Source: Gibbula magus (lineage: Eukaryota; Mollusca; Gastropoda; Trochida; Trochidae). Taken from it: a stretch of DNA of 64,000 bases. The stretch covers positions 60,020,581 through 60,084,580 of the forward strand of contig OW388297.1 of NCBI GenBank assembly GCA_936450465.1. Reading direction: 5' to 3'. The translations under genes were made by a program, and so were the position numbers. Shown one piece after another: positions 1-9,500 of this stretch. Below the pieces are notes generated by a model. The model had not been told where the DNA came from, made no database searches, and saw nothing but the letters and a program-made list of their open reading frames with translations. Position 1 is the stretch's first letter, and each line of letters starts with the position of its first letter.

Positions 1-172
1 GTAAGCCTAAAGGGTAAACAAGAGCAGCTGTTTCCCCTGACTGGTGCAAGCTGGAATTAGCCACATCATGCAACCAAGTCTGAAACTCCTCAGGTGTAGA
101 AGCCTGAGGCCTTAAACCCATTCTATGGAATGCCTCCACAATATTGTTAATCTCCTGTGGACTGATATTCAT
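1..172 (-). CDS. Gag-like ORF start, LTR retrotransposon (partial)
   Basis: An open minus-strand frame begins with ATG at 172 and runs without a stop to the window edge, giving 57 codons. It starts MNISPQEINNIVEAFHRMGL and continues with a hydrophilic, helix-prone sequence containing TPEEFQTWLHDVANSS. I see no catalytic motif or zinc knuckle, and neither is expected this close to the N-terminus of a gag protein. The case for gag is positional: on the same strand, reading towards it, lie an LTR (2663 to 1495), a primer-binding-site-like sequence and a long leader. Gag would form the capsid of the retrotransposon particle in the cytoplasm. It could also be a chance open frame, but its length, start and composition look like real coding sequence compared with the AT-rich leader. 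The remainder lies outside the window, so its integrity is unknown. Confidence 0.45.
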   Translation of the reverse strand, partial: MNISPQEINNIVEAFHRMGLRPQASTPEEFQTWLHDVANSSLHQSGETAALVYPLGL

Positions 173-1472
173 ACCGAATATTATGTTGACAGAGATTACA
201 ATATTAAAAGGAAGAACACTCAAGAATAAAAATCTAAACTAACTAACGTGCCATATGTAACCAGTGTGCATGACATACAATGATAACATGATTAAGTAAT
301 TGTAGCTAAATGGAATAATACTAAATATGAGAGGTGATGTAGCTTTACACCATATGTGAAGTGTAAACACTGAAGGGACAAAGTGTACCTATATGTAGGG
401 GCTCAGGACAAAACACAATGTAAAATGAACAGTGAATATGAGTGAATATGGCTAGGACTAAGAGTAATGCCTAATTACTAAAATAAATATATTAACCCAA
501 TAACACAATCATAAATTACATGATTACCTGACCCAACTGAAAGAGGAGAAATGAAAGCAGAGTAAATTGGGATATAGTTGATAAATACATGTGCAAATGC
601 AAAGTGATTGTATGAAGTGGTGGGTGTAATATCAAACAGTCCGTCGTCAAGTAAACAACACCAATTAGAATTATACTACATGTTTATTTAATTACCCTAA
701 AGTAAGTTTATTTCTTAACGTTTAATTTAGAAAGTGAGAATACTAATATTTAAGTAAACAAAAATAAGGAAGCAAAATTAAAGTAAAGTAAACTAACGCA
801 CCTACTGAATAAAGTAAATGAAGACCACACACCTATTAACTAAGAGCTGAAGTGCACTTGAACTAAACCCAACTAAATAATGAAAAATCGCAAACACTAA
901 ACTAATCTAAATATTAAATCTAAATATTATCGCAAAATACAAAATGAAATAATTGTAAACAAACTTTGAAGTACTCAATAGATATGGTATAATCAAAACA
1001 ATAAGCTATATCAACTCTGAAGTGGATGAAGGCAAGAAAGTCACCAAGTAAAAATGTAAACAAATGACGTAACAAATATATACAAAAGACACGTGAGCTC
1101 ACTACACTAAGGCGCCATAATATAATCAGCAAATTTACCAAATCATAAAAGCTACACAGAACATATTACATTATGAAGGCAACAGTAGCATATAAATGTC
1201 AATCACAATGTAAACAATCAAAATTCAAAAGTCACATATTTAGTATCACAGAAATGTTATATAGAAGATATAGAGTTCATGTCTCTGGAACGGTATCTTC
1301 ATTACTGGCACATTGCTACGATAGCATCACATAAACGTCATATCATAAGCAGCACAGTTCAATATAAGTCAACTCACAGTCACAATCACAGATCCGTGAA
1401 ACTTGTCTGTCACTTTACACAATGAGGGGATCCATCCATCATGCGTCCTGTGGTTATCCGGCATCATCAAAA
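173..1472 (-). other. Leader between PBS and gag of LTR element; no gene
   Basis: About 1.3 kb of AT-rich sequence lies between the primer-binding-site candidate and the gag-like start on the minus strand. Short open frames occur, such as one of 73 codons at 920-1141, but their low-complexity hydrophobic translations look like chance. No RNA gene, clear splice acceptor or tandem repeat is visible. I interpret it as the untranslated leader of the LTR retrotransposon. It could also be unrelated host DNA if the gag call is wrong. Confidence 0.4.
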
Positions 1473-1491
1473 GTCCTCACTGGAGGCTCCA
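1473..1491 (-). other. Primer-binding-site candidate of LTR element
   Basis: On the minus strand, three nucleotides after the TACA end of the LTR, the sequence reads TGGAGCCTCCAGTGAGGAC. A PBS starts with TGG (complement of tRNA CCA) and lies just inside the 5' LTR. The layout TACA, short spacer, TGG-GCC-GTG-GG is like that of Ty3/Gypsy elements primed by tRNA-Lys-type tRNAs, but several positions differ, so the primer tRNA is not assigned. Confidence 0.4.
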
Positions 1492-1494
1492 TTT

Positions 1495-2663
1495 TGTAGC
1501 AGGGGTGAACGTTAGAATAGATGACGAACACTTGCTGGGGTGTGGAGGACGTTTATTGATGAGTTCTATACTCTAGTTTAGACACCCTGAAACATTTTAA
1601 TAACATTCAGTACAAATAATCAACATACATACACATATCAATATAGATACATACAAATACATTCTCATAATAAAAGCACATTACTTAAGCATTAGTCACA
1701 CCAATACTAGTCATTATAGATTAATGATTTAGGAAGTATAATAATATACTATGCGTCTATACGTTATTATGACACACATGATACTTAATTCCCAACGCAT
1801 ACAGTTGCTACATACGGTGCTAACATTATGGACTATAAAGGCAATTACTTTAACAAAGTAATTCACTCATACAATACAATCAGACAATTGTACATACATT
1901 ATAAAAAAACATAGCAATAACCTTATGACATGATACACAACTATACACCTACCAAGCATGTGGTACTCAGGTGCTTCATGTACGACTCACGCCGGATACC
2001 AAGCTGCATGAACACAGGTTCTAACCCATCTATAGAGCAAATGGTAAAAGTATTATATATAAAGCATATACAAACAATATATCACATATAATACTAATGA
2101 TACAGTTTACCATTATTGCATAGATAAAACCTTACTGTGCACTCTTTAACTTTCAGGTCATACTATTGAATAAACATATTTAGCAAACTACTTGTTACTA
2201 ATACTATTACTTTAACAACACTAATTAATTTACTTTAACTATAGATATAAGTTTAGGTTTAGATTTATAAGATAATATTTATGCAAAACTATTTAATATT
2301 AGAAACTAACCTTAATCTGTAACTCAGTCTGTCTTGCAGTGTTGTATCTCAGTGACATGTGACAAGTGAAGTGCAAAAGCATGCAAATCAGTCATGCACG
2401 AGAAAAGACAATAGAGAAAGAGAAAGACAATAAAGAATAGACCGACCCGGGTAACACCCCTACCAATGAAATGGACTAACCCTCTAATTGCAGGCACATG
2501 AAATTGACATGGCTGCTATATACAACACAATTGAACAAGTTAAAATACTATAGACATTGATAACAGACACATACTAATATACATGTGTGCAACTTTATTA
2601 CATCTGATTAAAATACGTAAAATATATACATTGTAATTATAAATGAAATATGCGACTACCACA
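1495..2663 (-). repeat. LTR of a Ty3/Gypsy-like retrotransposon
   Basis: Read on the minus strand, this 1169-bp segment starts TGTGGTAG at 2663 and ends CTGCTACA at 1495. That gives the TG...CA ends and a short imperfect terminal inverted repeat expected of an LTR. It is preceded by a polypurine tract (2677-2666) and followed by a PBS-like sequence (1491-1473). A polyadenylation signal lies about 60 bases before the downstream end. Only one LTR is in the window, so its length rests on these landmarks and not on a pairwise repeat. The internal sequence is AT-rich and has no ORF of note. Confidence 0.5.
1552..1557 (-). promoter_or_regulatory. AATAAA polyadenylation signal in the LTR
   Basis: AATAAA on the minus strand, followed by a C-rich stretch and about 55 bases of LTR before the TACA end. 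This is the usual position for the signal that defines the end of the R region in an LTR retrotransposon transcript. Confidence 0.4.
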
Positions 2664-2895
2664 TACTTCCCCCCTCTATCGAATGATGTCCCCCTGGAAC
2701 TGGTTGGATGATCTCCTCCGTCTGTTCCCTGTCTGCTCTCTCTCTATTTGGTTGTGGCTGAGGCGCTTCTGGAGATGCTGTGACCTGCTGTTCTCGATCC
2801 TGAACAGCAGTCTCATCTGTGGTGTCAGTCTCCTCCTCTTCATCAGATCCTTCTCCACTCACCTCAGTTGGCCCTTCAGCTAATCCAGCTGAAAC
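2656..2895 (-). pseudogene. C-terminal tail of LTR-element pol (truncated)
   Basis: A minus-strand open frame enters from near 2895 and ends at a TAG at 2658-2656. The C-terminal tail is acidic, then rich in Pro and Gln, with EGSDEEEETDTTDET followed by SPEAPQPQPNRER and a final GGHHSIEGGSMW. The last codons run through the polypurine tract, and the stop lies just inside the LTR, a compact arrangement common at the pol end of Ty3/Gypsy elements. No protease, RT or integrase motif remains, because the LINE occupies the DNA immediately upstream. The family assignment is therefore by position and composition only. The exact breakpoint with the LINE lies somewhere in 2860-2905 and cannot be fixed from one copy. 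Confidence 0.4.
2666..2677 (-). other. Polypurine tract of LTR element
   Basis: The minus strand reads AGAGGGGGGAAG, then TA, then the TGTGGTAG start of the LTR. An uninterrupted purine run directly before a TG-starting LTR is the plus-strand priming site of LTR retrotransposons. Confidence 0.55.
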
Positions 2896-3067
2896 TGACC
2901 AGAGGAGTGCGGTTGAGGTCTACAACAAATATGGATCTCTTGACCATGAGTCTGATGACGTCCTTATGGACGCATCAGACACAGCCTCTCTTAACAACTC
3001 CCCCAAAAAGGGGCACAGGGCTCGGTCCAAGGACCGTCGACTTTCTCCTGTAAAACCTCCATCATGA
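2879..3067 (+). pseudogene. LINE ORF1 C-terminal fragment
   Basis: A plus-strand frame ends with TGA at 3065-3067. The visible C-terminus includes RSAVEVYNKYGSLDHESDD, an acidic stretch, and a basic end with KKGHRARSKDRRLSPVKPPS. The VYNKYGSLDHE-like phrase followed by acidic and then basic sequence resembles the linker after the zinc knuckles of I-clade ORF1 proteins, which bind LINE RNA in the RNP. The knuckles themselves are missing through 5' truncation. The stop overlaps the first ATG of the next frame as ATGA, in keeping with coupled translation of ORF2. The start given is approximate because the junction with the older LTR-element sequence is not sharp. Confidence 0.6.
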
Positions 3068-5331
3068 GGCTTTTAATATTTTATTTTATCCTAGCATCCA
3101 TGGCGATTCTCCAGTGGAATTGTCGAGGCTTTAAGGTTAATTTTAATGAATTGGGCTTGTTGGCCCAACAATACAATACCCAAGCTATTTGCCTTCAAGA
3201 AACTCATCTTAAACAATCTGATACAGTTGCAATAAGACCATTCACTTTTTATAACTCTTTCTCCCCTTCTGCTGATAGGGCAAAAGGGGGTGCATCAATT
3301 TTAGTACGTGATGGAATTATCCACAGAGAAATTCCATTAAAAACACAATTACAAGCTGTAGCTGTCAGCTTATCATTATTTAAAACTTTAACTCTCTGCT
3401 CATTATATATTCAACCATCTCAAGATCTTACTATAAAAGATCTTGATCAACTTATTACCCAATTACCTAAACCTTATATCATCATGGGTGACTTCAACGG
3501 TCACAATCCCCTCTGGGGTAGTAATACCCTAGACTCTAGGGGTAAAATACTCGAAAGTTTCCTTACCCAAAATGATTTATGTCTATTCAATGATGGCTCA
3601 AACACATATCTACATCCTGCTACAGGATCATATACAGCTATAGATTTATCAGTAACTGATGCATCCCTTTTACATGACTTTTCATGGTCAGTCCATGAGG
3701 ATACATGTGGAAGTGACCACTTCCCCATTGTATTAGAACCCTCATCACCTATTCCCGAGGAGCACAATCCTCGTTGGAAATTTTCCAAGGCTGATTGGGG
3801 TACATTTTCTACCCTCTGCCGTGAACATATTATATTTGATGAAATAATCAATGCAACTGATCCTGTTGAGGCCTTTTCTAAAGGTCTCATTGATATAGCA
3901 ACTGAAACTATCCCTAAAACCTCGGCAAATCCACGCATTCACAAGCCATGGTTTAATGAAACCTGCGATACTGCCATAAAGGCACGTAAAAAAGCTGAAC
4001 GCAAGCTCAGTAAACGACCAACAAGAATTAATTTAGATAACTGTCGCAAGGCTCGAGCTAAAGCTCGACGCACAGTCAACCAACAAAAACGTGAATCTTG
4101 GAGAGGCTATGTCTCTAAGATCAATTCCAGAACACCTATCAGCAAAGTCTGGAATATGATTAGTAGAATTAAAGGCAAAGGTTCCAAATCTACAATAAAA
4201 CATCTTAAGGTCAATGATGACCTTCTCACCTCAAAATCTGACATTGCCAATAAGTTGGCTGAAACAATCTCTAAAAATTCTTCATCTGCAAATTATGTCC
4301 CTGCTTTCCAAAAGTACCAAAAGGTACAGGAAAAACGACCACTTAATTTCAAATCTGACAATGGAGAAGATTATAATGAACACTTCTCCTTGTCAGAGCT
4401 TAAAACTGCACTTTCTAAAGCTCATGATACAGCAACCGGCCCTGATGAAATCCATTATCAGCTTCTTAAACATTTACCGGAACCTTGCCTTGAGGTTCTA
4501 CTTCAGGTATTTAATCATATATGGGAAACAGGTGATTTTCCATCTTGTTGGCACAATGCTACTATTGTGCCAATCCCAAAACCTGGGAAGGATCATACAG
4601 ACCCTTCCAACTACCGTCCTATAGCCTTAACAAGTTGCGTATGTAAAACTATGGAACGGATGATCAATGATCGTCTAGTTTGGTACTTGGAAACTAATAA
4701 ATTACTAACTGATATTCAATGTGGTTTCCGCAAACAACGTAGTACCACTGATCATCTTGTTCGTTTAGAATCATTTATTCGTGATGCATTTATTAACAAA
4801 CAACATGCTGTGTCTATCTTTTTCGACTTAGAAAAAGCTTACGACACTACATGGAAGCATGGCATCCTAAAAGATTTATTTGAATTTGGCTTGCGAGGTC
4901 GTATGCCTCATTTTATTTCCAATTTTTTACATGATCGCCAATTTAAAGTGCGCGTGGGCTCCACTCTTTCTGATTTCTTTGATCAAGAAATGGGTGTCCC
5001 ACAAGGTAGCATTTTATCTGTCACATTATTTAGCATTAAAATCAACAGCTTGGCCAAAGTCTTAAATGATCATACAGATGGTTCACTTTTTGTGGACGAT
5101 TTTGGAGTTTCCTGCAGAGGCAAAAATATGCCATCAATCGAGCGCCAATTGCAACTCTGCCTCAATAAAATCCATCAATGGTCGTTGGAAAACGGCTTCA
5201 AATTTTCCAAAGCTAAAACATCTTGTGTGCATTTTTGCAATATGCGCAAAATGCACAAAGATCCAGAATTATTCCTTGATAAAACTCCAATTAAAGTCGT
5301 TCCTGAGGCCAAGTTTCTTGGTCTCACTTAA
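3064..5331 (+). pseudogene. LINE ORF2, endonuclease and reverse transcriptase part
   Basis: The first ATG is at 3064, but the conserved start of such proteins, MAILQWNCRG, is at 3100; residue numbers below use 3100. The endonuclease domain shows N in QWNCRG (residue 7), QETHL (Glu34), GDFNGHNPLWGS (Asp131, Asn133) and GSDHFP (Asp206, His207), the metal-binding and catalytic set of the exonuclease-endonuclease-phosphatase fold that nicks target DNA. The reverse transcriptase follows, with PIPKPGKD, SNYRPIALTS, CGFRKQRSTTDHL, motif A FFDLEKAYD (Asp576), MGVPQGSILS and the catalytic FVDD (Asp666, Asp667). A stop at 5329-5331 after EAKFLGLT ends the frame. Homologues continue here, and the continuation is found one frame away at 5330, so the break is a small deletion. 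The 743 residues present look otherwise intact, with no other stop. Confidence 0.88.
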
Positions 5332-6760
5332 ACTTTCTTTTATTCCTCATCTTAAAAATCTAAAAGCTAAATGCTTAAAGGCATTAGACCTTTTAAAGGT
5401 CGTTTCAAACAATAAATGGGGTGGAGATGAAGAAACTCTTCTTCATCTCTATCGATCACTCATCCGCTCCAAACTGGATTATGGATCCATAATATATGGA
5501 TCTGCCCGCCCCTCATATATCAAAATGCTAGATACAATCCACCATCAGGGTCTCAGGCTTTGTCTTGGGGCCTTCAGAACTTCACCAGTTGAAAGCCTTT
5601 ACGTTGAAGCTGATGAGCCATCTCTTGAAGATCGGCGCATCAAGCTAGCACTTCAATATATAACCAAATTAAAATCAAACCCTTCAAATCCTGCATACAA
5701 CTGCGTATTCAATCCTGAATACCAGCAGTTGTATAACTCAAAACCTAAAGCAATTCCACCACTCGGTATCAGACTTCAACAACATGTTGAAGATTGTGAT
5801 ATTGACCTAACAACAATAGCAGAGCACGGTCTGCTTGCCACTCCGCCATGGCAGCTGGTGAGGCCCCGTGTAAACCTCTCTCTATCTACTCATAAAAAAT
5901 CAAATACAGACCAATTAATATTTCGACAGGCATTTTTTGAACTTCGTAATTTTTTCGCAGATTATAAACCAATTTACACTGACGGTTCTAAAGATGGACC
6001 CACAGTTGCAGCAGCAACTGTGACTCCTTCAACAACATATGCTTCAAGGCTGCATGATGGCAGCAGCATATTTACTGCAGAAGCTAAGGCCATTCTTAAG
6101 GCCGTCCATCACATTAAAAACTCAACCCCTAATAATTACATTATTTTTTCCGATTCACTTTCTTGCCTACAAGCAATTAAAAACTGTAAGAGTGATCATC
6201 CAATTATCAGGGATATTTTATTACTTCATAATTTTTGTCTCCAATGCGACATCGTCTTCTGCTGGCTTCCTAGCCATATGGGTATAAGAGGTAACAACAA
6301 AGCTGACTCAGCTGCTAAATCAGCATTAAACCTCAAACATATTTCTCCTACCAAAGTTCCATATACGGATTCTAAACCTGCTATTAAATCTTACATTAAA
6401 CAACGTTGGAATTCCCAATGGGACCAACAACATCATAACAAACTTCACACTATTCAACCTCATTTAGGTTACAAATCTCTATCCTCTTTTACCCGGCAGG
6501 AAGCTTGTGTCCTACGACGATGTCGTATTGGACACTCTCATCTTACACACTCATATCTTTTAAAGGGGGAAGATCCCCCGGTATGTATACCCTGTCAGTG
6601 CCCTCTCACAATCAAACACATTCTCTGTGAGTGTTGGGACACTGCACATATCAGGGAAACTTTTTATCCTTCTATTTCAATCAATCAAGTTTTTACTCAT
6701 TTCGGTGAGCATCGTGTTTTAGATTTTTTGAAGGCTATACACCTTATTGACAAATTGTAA
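5330..6760 (+). pseudogene. LINE ORF2, post-RT and RNase H part
   Basis: This is the continuation of ORF2 in the shifted frame, starting at KLSFIPHLKNLK, which normally follows FLGLTFD-type sequence. The thumb region includes LYRSLIRSKLDYGSIIYGSA and LGAFRTSPVESLYVEADEPS, both typical of I/Jockey-like LINEs. RNase H has its four acidic residues: TDGS (Asp at 5981), TAEAKA (Glu at 6080), FSDSLS (Asp at 6152) and NNKADSAAK (Asp at 6305), so it looks catalytically complete. It would remove RNA from the cDNA hybrid. Near the end, CIPCQCPLTIKHILCEC is the Cys-His cluster common at LINE ORF2 C-termini. The frame closes with TAA at 6758-6760. The open frame itself extends upstream to 5066, but that part overlaps RT in another frame and is not coding. 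Confidence 0.87.
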
Positions 6761-6952
6761 ATTTTAACTTTTCATTATCAGCTTTTATTCAACTTGTGAT
6801 AATACGCTGATGTTTTTACGGCCTTCGTGCCGTGTTCTGTTTTTCAATAGCAATTTTCTTTTTTTAAATTAGGCTAATAAATTAAATATCTCGCCGCTAA
6901 TGGCTGCAATACTGCCGAAGCGGCGTTAAACAATAACTCACTCACTCACTCA
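6761..6952 (+). other. LINE 3' UTR with hairpins and (CTCA)4 tail
   Basis: 192 bases follow ORF2. They hold two inverted repeats: ACGGC/GCCGT at 6818-6833, and a perfect CGCCGCT/AGCGGCG 7-bp stem at 6892-6925. They end with GTTAAAC and four CTCA units (6937-6952). Stem plus short tandem tail, instead of poly(A), is characteristic of many mollusc I/Nimb LINEs. The stem is the likely recognition element for the reverse transcriptase. The satellite begins immediately after the tail. Confidence 0.7.
6892..6925 (+). other. 3' terminal hairpin of the LINE RNA
   Basis: A perfect 7-bp inverted repeat, CGCCGCT at 6892-6898 and AGCGGCG at 6919-6925, with a 20-nt loop, lies 11 bases before the CTCA tail. 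Its position and GC content stand out in AT-rich DNA. A role in RT recognition is inferred from LINEs with structured 3' ends. Confidence 0.6.
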
Positions 6953-7499
6953 AAATATTCCACTTTGTATTTTTGTTAAAAACGCTGTAATGTTCGTCCT
7001 TAAAGATTATTTAGGCTAGTTTGGATATCTCGTAATCCATCATCAATAGTTGAAATGTAAAACTTTGCATTGACAGTTTGAAACACACAATTAAGGCATG
7101 CAAAGTCTCGACCCTGACTCTTTGCAACTTTTTAAATATTACATTTTTTATTTTTGTTAAAAACGCTATAATGTTCGTCCTAAAACACAATTTAGGCTCG
7201 TTTTGAAATCTCGTAATCCATCATCGATAGTTGAAATGTAAAACTTTGCATTGACAGTTTGAAAAACACAATTAAGGCATGCATAGTCTCGACCCTGACT
7301 CTTTGCAACTTTTCAAAATATTCCACTTTTTATTTTTGTAAAAAACGCAATAATGTTCGTCCGTAAACATAATATGGGCTAGTTTGGAAATCTCGTAATC
7401 CATCATCGATAGTTGAAATGTAAAACTTTGCATTAACAGTTTGAAACACACAATTACGGCATGCAAAGTCTCGACCCTGACTCTTTGCAACTTTTCAAA

Positions 7500-9500
7500 T
7501 ATTCCACTTTTTATTTTTGTTAAAAACGGTATAATGTTCGTCCTTAAGCATAATTTAGGCTAGTTTGGAAATCTCGTAATCCATCATCGATAGTTGAAAT
7601 GTAAAACTTTGCATTAACAGTTTGAAACACACAGTTACGGCATGCAAAATCTCGACCCTGACTCTTTGCAAATTTTCAAAATATTCCACTTTTTATTTTT
7701 GTAAAAAACGCAATAATGTTCGTCCGTAAACATAATATGGGCTAGTTTGGAAATCTCGTAATCCATCATCGATAGTTGAAATGTAAAACTTTGCATTAAA
7801 AGTTTGAAACACACAATTACGCCATGCAAAGTCTCGACCCTGACTCTTTGCAACTTATAAAATAGTATTTTTTATTTTTGTTATAAACGCTATAATTTTG
7901 GCCCTAAAACGGAATTTTTGCTTGTTTGGAAATCTCGTAATCCATCATCGACAGTTGAAATGTAAAACTTTGCATTAACAGTTTGAAAGACACAAATACG
8001 GCATGCATAGTCTCGACCCTGACTATTTGCAACTTTTCAAAATATTCCACTTTGTATTTTTGTTAAAAACGCTGTAATGTTCGTCCTTAAACATTATATA
8101 GGCTAGTTTGGATATCTCGTAATCCATCATCAATAGTTGAAATGTAAAACTTTGCATTGACAGTTTGAAACACACAATTAAGGCATGCAAAGTCTCGACC
8201 CTGACTCTTTGCAACTTTTCAAATATTCCATTTTTTATTTTTGTTAAAAACGCTATAATGTTCGTCCTAAAACACAATTTAGGCTAGTTTGGAAATCTCG
8301 TAATCCATCATCGATAGTTGAAATGTAAAACTTTGCATTAACAGTTTGAAACACACAGTTACGGCATGCAAAATCTCGACCCTGACTCTTTGCAAATTTT
8401 CAAAATATTCCACTTTTTATTTTTGTAAAAAACGCAATAATGTTCGTCCGTAAACATAATATGGGCTAGTTTGGAAATCTCGTAATCCATCATCGATAGT
8501 TGAAATGTAAAACTTTGCATTAAAAGTTTGAAACACACAATTACGCCATGCAAAGTCTCGACCCTGACTCTTTGCAACTTATAAAATAGTCTTTTTTATT
8601 TTTGTTATAACCGCTATAATTTTGGCCCTAAAACGGAATTTTTGCTTGTTTGGAAATCTCGTAATCCATCATCGACAGTTGAAATGTAAAACTTTGCATT
8701 AACAGTTTGAAAGACACAAATACGGCATGCATAGTCTCGACCCTGACTATTTGCAACTTTTCAAAATATTCCACTTTGTATTTTTGTTAAAAACGCTGTA
8801 ATGTTCGTCCTTAAACATTATATAGGCTAGTTTGGATATCTCGTAATCCATCATCAATAGTTGAAATGTAAAACTTTGCATTAGCAGTTTGAAACACACA
8901 ATTAAGGCATGCAAAGTCTCGACCCTGACTCTTTGCAACTTTTCAAATATTCCATTTTTTATTTTTGTTAAAAACGCTATAATGTTCGTCCTAAAACACA
9001 ATTTAGGCTCGTTTTGAAATCTCGTAATCCATCATCGATAGTTGAAATGTAAAACTTTGCATTGACAGTTTGAAAAACACAATTAAGGCATGCATAGTCT
9101 CGACCCTGACTCTTTGCAACTTTTCAAAATATTCCACTTTTTATTTTTGTAAAAAACGCAATAATGTTCGTCCGTAAACATAATATGGGCTAGTTTGGAA
9201 TTCTCGTAATCCATCATCGATAGTTGAAATGTAAAACTTTGCATTAAAAGTTTGAAACACACAATTACGCCATGCAAAGTCTCGACCCTGACTCTTTGCA
9301 ACTTATAAAATAGTCTTTTTTATTTTTGTTATAAACGCTATAATTTTGGCCCTAAAACGGAATTTTTGCTTGTTTGGAAATCTCGTAATCCATCATCGAC
9401 AGTTGAAATGTAAAACATTGCATTAACAGTTTGAAAGACACAAATACGGCATGCATAGTCTCGACCCTGACTATTTGCAACTTTTCAAAATATTCCACTT
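7500..9500. repeat. 724-bp higher-order repeat (4 monomers)
   Basis: A distinctive monomer with GCCCTAAAACGGAATTTTTG and a TTATAAAATAGT variant recurs at 7901, 8625 and 9349, exactly 724 bases apart each time. The neighbouring monomers recur with it. The same monomer type returns at 10617 and 11522, that is after 7 and 5 monomers, so the 4-mer register breaks down to the right. Confidence 0.85.

Larger units (their letters stand above)
2879..6952 (+). mobile_element. I/Nimb-type LINE, 5'-truncated, frameshifted
   Basis: This non-LTR retrotransposon of about 4.07 kb has, in order, the last part of ORF1, ORF2 with an apurinic-type endonuclease, reverse transcriptase, a cysteine-rich tail and RNase H, and a 3' UTR ending in hairpins and four CTCA units. 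RNase H after RT in a two-ORF LINE points to the I group (I, Nimb and relatives). Most of ORF1 and the 5' UTR are missing, as in typical incomplete target-primed reverse transcription. The 5' end abuts the pol tail of an LTR element and the 3' end abuts the satellite array directly, so the two flanks are different and no target-site duplication can be recognised. ORF2 carries a frameshift, so this copy is not autonomous. Confidence 0.85.

Noticed and set aside
920..1141. 73-codon minus-strand ORF in the left region.
   Set aside because: AT-rich, hydrophobic, no domain, inside the presumed leader of an LTR element.
2650..2883. Plus-strand 77-codon ORF rich in Leu and Trp.
   Set aside because: It is antisense to the better supported pol-tail frame that runs through the polypurine tract.
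3501..3942. Minus-strand ORFs of 145 and 65 codons inside the LINE.
   Set aside because: Antisense shadows of the endonuclease coding frame.
5066..5329. The upstream part of the second ORF2 frame as separate coding sequence.
   Set aside because: It overlaps the RT catalytic region in another frame; its translation shows no conserved motif until KLSFIPH at 5330.
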